Assembly (NCBI GenBank): GCA_930367205.1
Contig: OV884012.1
Location: 47,761,239 to 47,825,238, forward strand
Reading direction: 5' to 3'
Length of the DNA stretch: 64,000 bases
Origin: Acanthosoma haemorrhoidale
Taxonomy: Eukaryota; Arthropoda; Insecta; Hemiptera; Acanthosomatidae
Positions within the stretch are counted from its first letter, which is position 1. Each line of letters opens with the position of its first letter. The translations under genes and the position numbers were made by a program. The notes beneath the pieces were generated by a model. The model was given only the letters and a program-made list of their open reading frames with translations, was not told the DNA's origin and made no database searches. Below, in pieces: positions 23,371 to 33,968 of this stretch.

Positions 23371-25394
23371 TAACAGTTCATTGGTGGTGATGTATGTTTA
23401 TTAACGAAATTTTCGCACTTCCAGCCTAGAGCTCAAAAATATAAATTTTCAAGACATGGAAACCAGTTGATTTGTACATCAGTACCCTTGCCAAATTTCT
23501 TTTTATTATTTAAACTATTTCTATAAAATATTTAAAGGATTAATTTCTTCAAAGTTTGCTAAATTTATAAGTATTTTGGAACGTAAATACAAAATTTTAC
23601 GTCTTTGACCTACAAGATTGCTAAATACCCCACTTTCATCAAATACAAAATAAATTGTAAAGCAACATTATACATTGTTTAATAAATCGTATCATAAAGA
23701 GAAACAACAATTAAATATAAACTTCGTTTAAATGTTACTTATGTACTAGAAAAGATGTAATAAAAAATGTGGTGGGTAAACGAAATGGTGCATAGGGTTA
23801 TATTATCAATTATACAGGAATGATATATATATCGATGAACATATATTGAACATAATTTCAGCAATATTATATATATGATATGAAATAAATGATTTTTCAA
23901 TTACAAGAAATTATAATTATATTTTAATATCGTTGCAAAACCTGACTCTTTGGAGCTAGCCTCCATAGAAGTAAACCAATGATATAACTGGCTTGGAACA
24001 TATTTATTAGATGTTCTCAAAATAGTAGTTTATCTTTGAAGTTCTTTTTGGGTTACAGTTACAATGTCACTTTTACCACTACAAAAAAACACAGATTGGA
24101 AAAAACATTTTAATTCTTATACGCTTACTCGCAGGTGGTAATTGTAATATAATATGTTATCAAAATATCTCTCGGGCACCTCATCTCCAGCCCGGCTATA
24201 TCCCTGAGGCTGATACTGCTCATATATCAGATCGTCCTGAGGCCAGCACTGCTGTATGGAACTCCACTGCTCCTCCACACCAGCACCATAGGTCGGATCC
24301 AGCAGTTCCAGAACAAGATTCTGCGCTCGGCATTGTGGCACACCCCTTTACTAGAGATGAAGGCTCCCGACACCCATAAAAAGTTTGAAATCCTCGCCAT
24401 CACAGAAGCCAAAAAAAGACGACACATCAAGTTCTTCGACTCGATGGGGCACTGCCAGAATCCTCTCTTCCGTGACCTGCAAACCCCACCACTACCAGCT
24501 AGATGGCAACTCAGTAGGGCTGGGAAAGCAGACAAGATGGTGGACATTGCGGCCCTTGGCCAATCAACAAGCCCCTGGCGGGCACACTACCCAGCCCTGA
24601 ACGAGTCAGAACTACATGCCTAGCCAGACTCTAGGCTCTACCTTCAGTGGACTCTCACCACTGTACCGAGCTATCTACGCCTCAGCTGAGGTCTACCACA
24701 CTCCTCAATTCCTTCACCCAACCTTCAAACAGGTCCCTCCTAGAAAAATGATCCCTTTCACTTCTACAAACTCCATTTTATTTTACTTTTCCCCATTCCT
24801 CTTTTCAAGCGGTATGTAGGGGTTCTATACCATGAATAATGATTACCAGCATAATAAGCCAGTAAGAATTAAAATGTTTTTTCAAACTGTGATTTTTTCT
24901 TGTGGACGAAGGTACATTATAAGATGTAACCCAAAAGAAACTTCAGAGATTAACTACTGTTATATCTACTAAATAATTTCCAAACCGGTTATATCAATGT
25001 TTTAGTTGTATGGGAACTGGTTGGCCCACGAGATTATAATATAATAGTATATTTTTATAATTCAAAAAACATTTATTTCATCTATATATAGTATTGATGA
25101 AATTATATTAAATATATATTCATCGATTCCTGTGGGGTATTTAGCAATCGTATAGGTCATGACGTAAAATTTTGTATTTATGTTCCAAAATACTTATAAA
25201 TTTAGTAAATTTTGAAGAAATTAACATCCTTTAAATATTTTATAGAAATAGTTTAAATAATAAAAAGAAATTTGGCAAGGGTACTGATACACAGATCAAC
25301 TGGTTTCCATGTCTTGAAAATTTATATTTTTGAGCTCTAGGGTGGAAGTACGAAAATTTCGTTAATAAACATGCCTCGCCACCAATGAACTCCT
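23371..25394. mobile_element. element with long inverted terminal arms enclosing a LINE fragment
   Basis: The segment 23371-23633 is repeated in reverse complement at 25132-25394 at high identity (roughly nine in ten bases by eye), over about 263 bp. After a 182-bp stretch present only in the left arm (23634-23815), the inverted match resumes at 23816 to about 23925, against about 25035-25131 on the right. The arms face each other across about 1.1 kb that holds a family 2 LINE fragment. This could be a foldback-type or other DNA transposon with very long terminal inverted repeats, or an inverted duplication. I see no transposase. A transcript through it would form a long hairpin. Confidence 0.75.
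24195..24810 (+). mobile_element. LINE fragment, family 2, inside the inverted-arm element
   Basis: Plus-strand reverse-transcriptase tail. One frame reads LIYQIVLRPALLYGTPLLLH, then STIGRIQQFQNKILRSALWH, a well-conserved C-terminal segment of jockey/CR1-type ORF2. It continues through PPLPARWQLSRAGKADKMVD to a stop after SELHA near 24622. The 3' UTR, with a TCTAGGCTC block, matches the minus-strand copy at 17515-18095. The RT core and endonuclease are missing. It probably inserted into the element before or during the spread of the inverted arms. Confidence 0.8.
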
Positions 25395-26590
25395 AACGAA
25401 CACTTGCAAAGATTATTATTTCACAACGTGCGACAGTACGTGATGGGGACCATCGGCGAGAATCGAACACGTTCATATACACATGAAGCACGTCCGCCTG
25501 CCCCAATTCCAGGCACTCCAGCTCCAGTAATAAGGCTGCCGCAGTCAGCTGTTAAAATCTCCGACTCTGTTTCTTCGCCAGTAGTGGTCAAGTTCTTTAA
25601 TGAGCTTTCGTCTTCCCTGTATAACGCATTTTAGCTTTCCGTGATGATTTATGCAGAATGCCCGAAGCTAACGCACCGACATTCAAGCTACTCTGGAGGT
25701 GAAAATAAATTGTGGGATGCCATGCTGTTGTGGACGAATGGAAAATGTGTTTAACGTTTGAGAGCTTCCGGAGGCTCATATTTATTAGTGTTCAAAAATG
25801 ACACAAAAAGTTGCCAATCATCATAGTGGTGGTACTAAACACTTAGAACGATAGTAAAATATATCCATGAAAAAAAAAACAGATATCAATATTAATTGCA
25901 GATACATGTTATATATATATATTTTTTAAATTGTACATAGCTTGCAAAGTATACATTTAACAAATTCAAAACTATATGGTAAAGAATAAAACGTAATATT
26001 TATAATAATAAAATAAATAAAAACCCTCACATATACTCTGGAAATATATAATGCTAACCTTTTTAGCAATTTTATTATTTGTGTAATTAAAAACAAAATA
26101 ACTGTGTGACCTCTCATTAGTAATATTGCTCATTAATAGTAATATTTTGCTCATGAATATGATCTACTTTAGGTTTTAAATATTATTATTGTATATATTT
26201 TTATTTCTGGCATAGAGAAAGATGATGGCAGTATAAGAATTATTCCTCCTACCTGTAAAGCCTCCATTGTGTGTTTGTCAGTTACTAAATGTTTCATTGA
26301 GCATCATTATTACAATAAGTCACAAATGTGAAAATAAATAGATGTTTTTATAGAAATATCGGTGTTGTAGAAATTAATGAAATGGTTAGAGTGAGTTAGA
26401 ATAATATATCGAGGTTGCCCCGATTAGTACGAATTATGACTGCAGTATAGTTCTTACTAAATAACAAGATTCAATAATAATTACAAGAACACACTTATAT
26501 CAATCAATCTACTAACAACTGATGTGTGTGATCGTCTCAGAATTGGGCATGGGTAGATACTGTATCATGAAACAAATGATACTGAAACTC

Positions 26591-26687
26591 TTTTGTAGCT
26601 GGTAGTCTTATATGATACTTTTGTAGCTGGTAGTCTTATATGATACTTTTGTAGCTGGTAGTCTTATATGATACTTTTGTAGCTGAT
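26591..26687 (+). repeat. 28-bp minisatellite, 3.5 units
   Basis: Units beginning TTTTGTAGCTGGTAGTCTTA start at 26591, 26619, 26647 and 26675, exactly 28 bases apart. Three complete identical units are followed by a partial one ending in TAGCTGAT. There are no unique spacers, so this is a tandem array and not a CRISPR. Confidence 0.95.
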
Positions 26688-27654
26688 ACCGAACTTGACA
26701 ACTGTTCAATATTCAGTCAACCAACCAACCCTAGATCCCTCTATAATCAATGTTACAAAATCTGTTGCAATTACACAAACATCCAACGGAACATTAACGT
26801 TGGAAGACCGGTGTATCATTATTATTACTACGTTTTCGATATCATAAACTCAACTTAGATCGAAATTCCGAAATCTGTTTAGTACAGAGCATATACATCA
26901 AAATGTACAATTAATTACCTTATGATTTCATTTATTTGTTCCATAGATGGCATCATTTTGATTGTACGCGTAAAACACTATCTCATTTACGTACATTTAA
27001 TATTTAGTAAATGGAACGCCCAGTCAAAAATTATGAAATAAATAATTAAGATCGTGCCAAACTTAATATATAGTTGCGATATTAATTTTATTGGGTAATT
27101 GTCAGAATTCTCGCTATTATTGTAAAACTATTTTCAAATCACAGTTTGTTTTAAAAGGGAGATGTGGACAATATATTCAAATAAATATATGTCTATTTAA
27201 ATATTTGTTCATATTTTATTGACATTGTTGTTTAAAAGATGCGTTTTGTTGTAAAAATATTTTTAAGCAAACTAATACATTTTTGTTTTCATCAACAGTG
27301 ATTCGAATTTATTATTAATTTTATAACCCTGTGTCCTTTATTTGTTATCTATAGAAACAAATTGATTATACTATTTTAAATGAGATCTCTCACATATCGG
27401 AATTCAAAACTAACTCTAAAATTATTTTAGATACTTGGAAATAGGCTTCTAGGCATATTCCAGCTTAAAGAGATGGAACCTCTTACTCTCTTGATCGATT
27501 TAAACTTAAAAATTTACTATGGTAGACGTTTATTGATAATTGCTTGCTAAAGAGAAAAGGTCTTCAGTCGTAAAAAAAACTGAATATTCACTAAGGATAA
27601 ATAAATAAAATAGTATGAGAAATAGACATTCTCCAATTCTTGTTATGAATAAGC

Positions 27655-27735
27655 CATGATTTGAACCCGAGATTTTTCTCCTAACCAGAGGACGTATGGA
27701 AATCAAGAGATTCGAGACTAGGCCCTTCCACTGTT
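27655..27735 (-). repeat. tRNA-like sequence, degenerate
   Basis: The minus strand contains GGGTTCAAATC (plus 27658-27668), a B-box/T-loop match preceded by a possible T-stem and variable arm (TTAGGAGAAAAATCTC). The 5' half does not give a clear A box or acceptor stem. Probably an old SINE head; low confidence. Confidence 0.25.
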
Positions 27736-29435
27736 GTCTTTTTACTCCTTGACAAATAATCAGTAACGTTATGAAATTTAGTAGTAATACTAAATACTTA
27801 CTGTACTATAATAGTAATATAGGAATGTACTAATATCGTTTTATTGTCAACTATTGATCAGTGTCGATTTGTGGGCTTGGATATGAAGGCTTATAGAAGC
27901 ATTTCACAGAGGGTAGAATGGTGAAAAAGTGTTGGAATGGAGTCCTGAGCCGGAAAATAATTCATAAAGCACTGGAGCCCCACTGACAGCTGTGTCAGAG
28001 GTAGTGCTATACGCTTCATCTTCAAATCAACGGCAGAGTGGCTTCTAGCACCCAGGGCGTATTTTAGCTTGCACTCTAATACCACTAACATTATTTATAA
28101 AATATATGATATCATTCTACATAACTAGTTAGAGATATAACAAATAGAATGTAAACTAAAACACAACATAACGCATTATCGATGGTAGGATGTGCGCGCT
28201 GGTTATTCAGTTATCATTTATCAACAATAATGTCTGCCCACCAATAATTATAAAATAATTAATAATAACTAGTTTGTTATACCCACTGGCTATTATCAAG
28301 TGCTGATGATGTTGCCAACTGGGTAGATCAGACTCCACCATGATTGGAAACATCATAATATCAGTGTGAGCTTTAGGAAGAGCTAGTGTGTATAATATAT
28401 CATTATAAAGTATCATGCGTGGGATGATATTGTTTTTGATAAATTACATTTTTAATAGAATAATTCATGACCACATTTGTTTGGCTCCTCACCTTTAAGA
28501 TTTTGTGTTTAGGTGACTGCCAATCCCTGACTGTTGGTTTAAATGCCTGCAGTATAGTGTCTCATATTATGTAGTATTTGAATATTATAGCTTGTAAGGC
28601 TGGAAGCGCTAATGCGTAGGGAGATGAAAAGCAATGGAAACCTCCATTTTCATTTACTATTGTTTAAATAAAGATTACTACTTTTATTATTTTTTTATCA
28701 GAGCTCGTTAAAAAATTGGATATCTGAGATGAATAAAGTAACTTTTGACAATATGTAAAGGGCCGTGAAGTGATTGATAGCCTTTAACCGCTATTGGACG
28801 GTAATTCTACACCGGGGTGGATCCACCATCGGACTGGGTGTGTTTTGGAGATAGTTGGCTGGGCTGTTTATTTTCTAAAATGGGTCCTGCTCCTCTAAAG
28901 GAAGTGGATTGTTTTATTATTTTATGATTATTTAAACTTTTATTACTATTAACTAGGCTTTTATTATTATTTAAAATTGTTCCTTCTCTAAGGGAGGCGG
29001 ATCGGTTTGTATCCTGTCCCGAGTCTAAAAAATGGTTTTCCACGCGGCCTAATCTTTCTTGTAGTTCTAGAATTATTTCGTCCTTGTCGTTTTCAATGTG
29101 ATGTGCTCTGTCACTAACGGTACGCATTGAAACTGTCTGTGGAGCCTGCGGATTCTATTGTTGTTGGTAATTGTATCTTTGTTGTTGTTGTTGGAGTTGC
29201 GAGTAGTTATTATTATAATTATTATTATACCGTGGTTTGTATTGTCGAAAGTTAGGGTTAAAGTTATTGCCTTGATATTATGGTAATTGTTATGTGGTCT
29301 TTGTCTTTATTATTAGAGTGTTGTCTCGTTTTTTCTTCTGTCACGTCTTTATTAAATATTTGGTTCGCATATATTTGTTCTACCACAAATGAGACTTCTT
29401 TCCTTAAAATATTATACACGTCATTTAAAATTTTG

Positions 29436-30251
29436 TATCGTGTCGGGTTGCCACTAGGGGAGTGCCTAATCACTCTAGCCCTGGTGACAAGTGCGGATTG
29501 TTGTAGTTTATAACATGTACTATGTTTCATGTCGGCGTTAATATCTGACTTCATTTTTTATGATAGGGATGTGTCCCGACAATACACTGTGTTTAAGAGA
29601 AAAAGTACAGAGGTTTCATGAAGAATAAGACAAGTTTTCAGAGTTCAGGCAAGGGCCCGGCAGCTTAACAGGTCAAGGCGCCAGAGGTTCTGCAAGGCGG
29701 CTGTTGGACAGGGTGACGGCGCAGAGGTGTGGCAGAGAGGGAGAGTAGCCTAGTAGAAGACTGAGTGGACTTACTTCCAGGGCCCCGGATAACGGTAACG
29801 CGACCGAGTGATAGCGGCTGTCGAGATGAGGAGACTGAGAAAGAGTGGTGTTACAGGGCGAACCCCCCTGGTTTAAATATTATTTCCCCTTCCTACCGGA
29901 AGGCGGAGCCTGGCTTGAAAGGTGTATGTTTATGATACATACCTGCACCGAGGTACGTGATCCCTCGTCCCCTAAAGGTCTGTTTTATGGCATGGCTTTT
30001 AGATTTTATGACCACTGGAAGGTGACCCAAGGTCTGCTCGGGTCTGTTTATGACAGTCAGGTGGCTTATCCTCTCAGGTTTATTGCAGACGACCTTCGAC
30101 TCTCTGTGCCTTGTTTTACGACTGCCGATCTCTCCATGATTTATTACTAGAAGAAGCTTTTACCATGTTTTACATCTAATTACAATACATTATATATGCA
30201 CCAGAGTATAGGGTGATTTAACAATTATGTAGTTAGAGTCACTACTTATCG
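29436..30251. repeat. 5-bp target duplication around solo LTR 1
   Basis: TATCG occurs at 29436-29440 and at 30247-30251, directly flanking the solo LTR. A 5-bp duplication is the normal integrase footprint for many LTR elements. Confidence 0.75.
29441..30246 (-). mobile_element. solo LTR 1 (TGTAG..CGACA family) inside gypsy gag
   Basis: An 806-bp sequence flanked by TATCG repeats. On the minus strand it begins AGTAGTGACTCTAACTACAT (canonical start TGTAG, first base changed) and ends in CCCGACA. The start, the AAATCACCCTATACTCT block, the ATTGTCGGG block and the terminal block match the copy at 56079-57005. A TATTTAA box (plus 29873-29879) may be the promoter. No internal coding region is attached, so it is a solo LTR left by LTR-LTR recombination. 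Its start TGTAGYGACC is reminiscent of BEL/Pao LTRs, but the superfamily cannot be fixed without the internal region. Confidence 0.75.
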
Positions 30252-30944
30252 TATGTGTTGTAGAAATATTGCTACTGTCGGGTGTAAGTTCTTAACTGCT
30301 TCCTGACTAATGTCATTGTCGTAGCGCTTGATTTCTTGATCTTTGTCTCGTATATCATTGTCCGTATTAATTCTCGAGTATATGTCGCATCTTTTTAGTT
30401 GTAATCGTTCGATGTATTCGATTGAGTTTTCATTGTGTCCGGGTTTTGTGTTGGAGATCTCTCGAGCTAATTGGCAAATTGATCGATTGTCCTGGTAGTG
30501 TCGTCTAAGAAATTCGAGTAGGTCTATTACTGAGTTAAACTGTTTGTCGAATGTCACGATTTCAGCGTTCTCTTGTAATTTGGTTTTAGCTCACATAAGA
30601 ATAAGTTCTTTGTTTCGTACTCGATTCGGGTTATCAGCTTGAAAAAATCTAGATAGTAAGTAATGTACGTTGTTAATGTACAATATAAGGTTTTCCGTTT
30701 TCCCGTTATAAATTGGAATAAATGTGCAATCACTGTGTTTGATTTTTTTGTGTTCCATTTCTATTTCATTATTAATGTTTCTTTACCTGAGCGTAGGGTA
30801 TTTGAAAATATCGGCAGTTCTTTCTTGAAGTCGATTTGTTGAGTCTTGCTCCACAGTGACGTCCTTCTTGTAGAGTAAAGACGGTTGAGTTCTATGGATA
30901 TTCGATAATCGAAATAAAATCTCGGTTGTCTGAAATGCCCTCAG

Positions 30945-30962
30945 GTCCCTGTTCGGGCGCCA
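30945..30962 (-). promoter_or_regulatory. primer-binding site, tRNA-Lys type
   Basis: The minus strand reads TGGCGCCCGAACAGGGAC, complementary over 18 bases to the 3' end of animal tRNA-Lys(UUU). It lies immediately inside the LTR, where minus-strand DNA synthesis of an LTR element is primed. Confidence 0.9.
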
Positions 30963-31194
30963 ATTAAAGCATTTACAAAGCAATAGATCTTTTTAAAAAG
31001 AACTTTATTTGATTTACACTACACAAAGTTTGAAAAAAAAATATTAAATGGCTAAGCATCTAAATGAATGTACTCAATGGAATCACAGAAGGGGATTGCT
31101 TATCTCTAAGCGAGGAGCTCATATATAGGATAGGAAAGGACAGTGGTCAGCAATGCGATAGTGACCTGATAGCGAACTTTGTCAGCATGTAACT
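30963..31194 (-). repeat. 5' LTR of the gypsy-like element
   Basis: On the minus strand this about 232-bp sequence begins AGTTACATGCTGAC and ends in TTTAAT directly before the primer-binding site, the AGT..AAT(T) form of gypsy/errantivirus-type LTRs. A TATA box (TATATAT, plus 31121-31127) and an AATAAA (plus 31004-31009) are in the right order. The base context upstream is ATAT, a known preferred type of target for this group. The outer boundary rests on motif, not on a second LTR copy. Confidence 0.65.
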
Positions 31195-32407
31195 ATATTA
31201 ATCAATGAGTAATTTTGTTATCTTGATGATCTTTCATTGTTTTTCATAGGGTAGCTTTGTTTCTGTGCTTAAATTTGACTTTCTGATGAGAGTAATTATC
31301 ATTTTAAGAATAATACACAAATTGTTAGTAAGACCATTGAAGTATAATAATGAACAATGAAGTAATAAATCAATAAATCTAAATTCAGTAAAAAACGAAA
31401 CATAGTGCTATGTTAGTATATGCGATTTAGCCGGGAACCAATCATTATATATACATAAGTCATTTTTAATATTATTAGCTATTTTATTCTTTATCCAATC
31501 AAATTAATCGCCCCATGGGCAAAAATAGCACATAAGCGTGCTTTATGGCTAAGAAAGTAAAATTGTTTGAGAGATTTCAAGCAAAAAGAAAGAAGTTGTA
31601 AAATTTTATCAAAAATAAAAAGTTGATTGGTAAGTTGAAAAGTTATGGTACGGATGAAAATAATGAAGTATATGAAACAGGTATATACAGAGAATCCCTC
31701 TCACTGCCTTTTAATCTAGATCTCTTTGCCCAAACTTTTTTTTTTCTCCTGGTAGGAGATAATTCCATTAGCACTGACCCCTGGCTACAATGAAGGACTT
31801 GTGCCACTGGTAGAAGAAAAGGGGATGGCCTCTTATCCTCCAGGTGGAGGGATAATTAAAAGAGGACTCGGCTTTTACTCCTCTGCCCCCTGTTTCTCCC
31901 CTCCCTGTGACCTATCGTTAATGTCACGGTTAGCTCTTAGTATTTTATCTACCTTTCCTTCTCATCTTACTTTATAACGAAACAAGATTTTGTCACATGC
32001 ATACTCACTAACTTTATTTTTATCTGTTTTGAGCTGGAAGGTATTTAGTAGATTCGACTGAATTATAAATTGAAAAAAATAAACAAAAATAAAATGGTAG
32101 TCAGAAAAAAGTAGTGTTAGAAGTCAGCAGAAATCTAAATCTGTAATCAAACTCATTTGGATGGGTGAAAAAAAAAAAATTCCCTTACCCTGTGATTTAG
32201 CTTAATCTTATACCCTTAGTAATTATTGGATAGAAATATGTTCCTTTAACCATATATAAGAATTACAATAAGCATAGTAAGCAAGAAAACAAAAGGTGAG
32301 CATTAAAGGAGGATTATATTTCCAAAACCCCCACTAAAATAGGACACTAAAATCGATTTTGTACTGAAAGGACACGAAGCTTGGCGAAGGTCTTTTTTTT
32401 TTTTTAA
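31195..32407. other. no recognised gene
   Basis: AT-rich flank between the gypsy LTR and copy D. A more GC-balanced patch at about 31690-31920 carries no open frame or motif I recognise. Confidence 0.5.
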
Positions 32408-32754
32408 TTAACAACAACTTTATTATGATAAAATTACAATCTGTCTCATTAGACAATAAGTAATTGTGATAAATGTTTTCATTCATACCATATTTACAAT
32501 TTTCCCTCACTCGCTCGTTCATACAGTATTTACAAACATCCCAGAGACTTCCCGAATCCACATGGTTGTCGCCTCCCTCACGTATGAAAGAGAAAGCGAA
32601 GTCTTGGGAAATCCTGACGCTCCTCCGTCAGCCGCGTCACCAGATAAGGGCCAGCGGAGGCTGACCAAGAGCGCGAGAGCCACATACGCTCAGGACATGA
32701 TTGGAGAAGGTGGCCATTGCTAGGACCCCCCCCTGAAACGGACTTATAGCAGGT

Positions 32755-33090
32755 CACGAGGCCACTGCCGTTTTAGTCTCCGAAGAGGATTATAGGTATG
32801 AGTGGTGCAGTGCAGTGACTGTCCTAGGGGATTGGGGTGTTTGGATAGCTTTCTATGGAATTTCATGAACTTGGAAGGGATCAGAACGGATTGGATGCGC
32901 TTGATGTTCACGCTTGAGTATACCTTTTTAAATTAGTAATATGTTTTCTATTGAAAGATGGGATGCCCTTTGAAGTAGTATGTACAGTTGTCCAAAGCGT
33001 CTGTTTTGTTTTTGTCTTTTTAGCCTCGTATGTGTGTTCCAGGTCAGGCGTTTGTTGAGATGGAAGCCTAAGTACCGTTCTATCTCGCAT
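32755..33090 (-). pseudogene. C-terminal ORF2 remnant of copy D
   Basis: Matches copy A downstream of the RT core: the YLGFHLNKRLTWN block, the FGQLY block and the LSIENxLLI block can be read in the 33129-32908 region, followed by the ORF2 end and 3' UTR. A deletion removes the segment around the KPIWTYGIELCG block. The upstream part is cut off by the Tc1-like insertion at about 33091. Confidence 0.75.
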
Positions 33091-33968
33091 AATCCAATTA
33101 TAAACTGACAGGCAAAATATTCCACCCACTTGTAAAAAAAAATTGTATTTGTATATAATACTTATTATTTATTGAATTTATAAAATCTTTTTTTACCTTT
33201 AATAAGGTTTTAACGTTTATTAAATGAGTCTTTTTATAAAAATTTAAAATCAAAATGTGAACTGCTAAGAAACCAATTGAAAAATAACCATTTTTATCCT
33301 AAAAGAAATTAATGGCAGGATCATGTAATAGCGCGTATTTCCTCCTTTTGCCTTTATTACTTCTTACTTTATGCCTACTTTCCACCAGTCGGGAAATGTT
33401 TCTTTGCTGGTGATTAGCCCATTTTTCCCGAAGAGCCCTTTCAAAGTCCTGCTGTGTATCAGGAAGTGCTGAACGCGCTCTTATTCGTCTTCCGAGGTTA
33501 TCCCATAAATGCTCGTCAGGGTTCAAATCGGGAGAACGTGCCAGGCTAAGACCTCAATGTTGTGTGGATGAAGGAACGTCTGTACTATGTGAGCGACATT
33601 ACAGGCTGCATACGTTTCATTTCTTCTTCTCCACACCCTTTCACACCCGTCTGGAGATCGTAGAGCAAATCTAGATTCATCTGTAAAAAGTACAGCACCA
33701 TTCGTTCATAGTCCAATGACTGTGTTCTCGAGCAAAAGCCAGCCGTGTAACTCTGTGAGTTCTGGCCAGTGGCTCTGGGCGAAAACCCATTAGTCCATAC
33801 TCATTTAATCTTCTGCGAGCAGTAAATTCAGGAATTTGCAAACCGCAAAAGCACTTCTTGCAGCTAATGAATCGCTTGAACAACGGTAAGGTGCCGGTTT
33901 CATAAAATTATTAAAGTAAGAAGCCGGTCATCCTGTGGTTCTGGTGCATTAGGCCATCCAGAACTGGT
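33091..33968 (-). mobile_element. Tc1-like transposon remnant nested in copy D
   Basis: Minus-strand Tc1/mariner-type sequence. From right to left it carries an HTH/linker-type segment (RRLNEYGLMGFRPEPLART at 33883-33677), then a first catalytic Asp region readable as LFTDESRF with a VWRRRNE block, and finally the third-acid region NPDEHLWDNLGRRIRAR (33526-33299). The segment with the second catalytic Asp is missing: VWRRRNE is followed almost directly by a VAHIVQTFLHPHNIEVL block. A frameshift separates this from the last part. The N-terminal DNA-binding region is also truncated at the 33968 junction. At the left end GACAGGCAAAATATTCCACC may be a remnant of the terminal repeat. Confidence 0.85.
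33299..33883 (-). pseudogene. Tc1-like DDE transposase, broken
   Basis: Cut-and-paste transposase of the Tc1 group, which would bind terminal repeats and catalyse excision and integration at TA. The first and third catalytic regions are recognisable but lie in different frames, and the central region is deleted by roughly 60 residues. An early stop follows CCTFYR. The gene is inactive. Its strand is the same as that of the host copy D. Confidence 0.82.

Larger units (their letters stand above)
25404..28790. other. no recognised gene; minisatellite inside
   Basis: AT-rich stretch. It contains a 28-bp minisatellite and a tRNA-like sequence near 27658-27735, both listed separately. The frame at 25404-25634 (+) has no recognisable domain. 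I see no host gene. Confidence 0.5.
28807..30758 (-). pseudogene. gypsy-like gag, interrupted and degenerate
   Basis: The frame starts at an ATG (30758-30756) with a segment resembling the N-terminal Gag of Ty3/gypsy elements (FIPIYNG...YINNVHYLLSRFF). It continues through FNSVIDLLEFLRRHYQDNRS and ends in an Asn/Gln-rich region and SDGGSTPV before the stop at 28807. Breaks seen: an in-frame TGA near 30594, a solo LTR inserted at the TATCG site (30247-30251), a frameshift near 29275 and a TAG near 29152. The reading frame flanking the inserted LTR would be continuous if the insert and one target copy were absent, which shows that the insertion hit an already existing gag. Confidence 0.75.
28807..31194 (-). 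mobile_element. 5' part of a gypsy-like LTR retrotransposon, interrupted
   Basis: Read on the minus strand: an LTR of about 232 bp, a tRNA-Lys primer-binding site, a short leader and a gag-like frame, ending with the gag stop. No protease, RT, integrase or envelope coding follows, and no second LTR was found, so the 3' two thirds have been lost or lie elsewhere. The gag is split by an 806-bp solo LTR of another family. Additional stops and a frameshift show that this is an old, inactive copy. Confidence 0.8.

Noticed and set aside
26591..26687. Regular 28-bp repeats resembling a CRISPR array
   Set aside because: The repeats are head to tail without unique spacers, and the context is eukaryotic transposon DNA.
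29264..29554. 96-codon minus frame starting MKSD as an independent gene
   Set aside because: Its first part is the end of solo LTR 1 and its second part is gypsy gag; the apparent start codon is created by the insertion junction.
29845..30150. 101-codon plus-strand frame
   Set aside because: It lies inside solo LTR 1, antisense to the LTR direction, and is not conserved in solo LTR 2.
30945..30962. Primer-binding site identical to that used by lentiviruses
   Set aside because: The same tRNA-Lys is used by many retroelements. The LTR form and the Gag sequence fit a gypsy-like insect element; nothing else suggests a vertebrate retrovirus.
30783..30983. 66-codon minus frame over the gypsy leader
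   Set aside because: It crosses the primer-binding site and has no gag similarity; it is untranslated leader.
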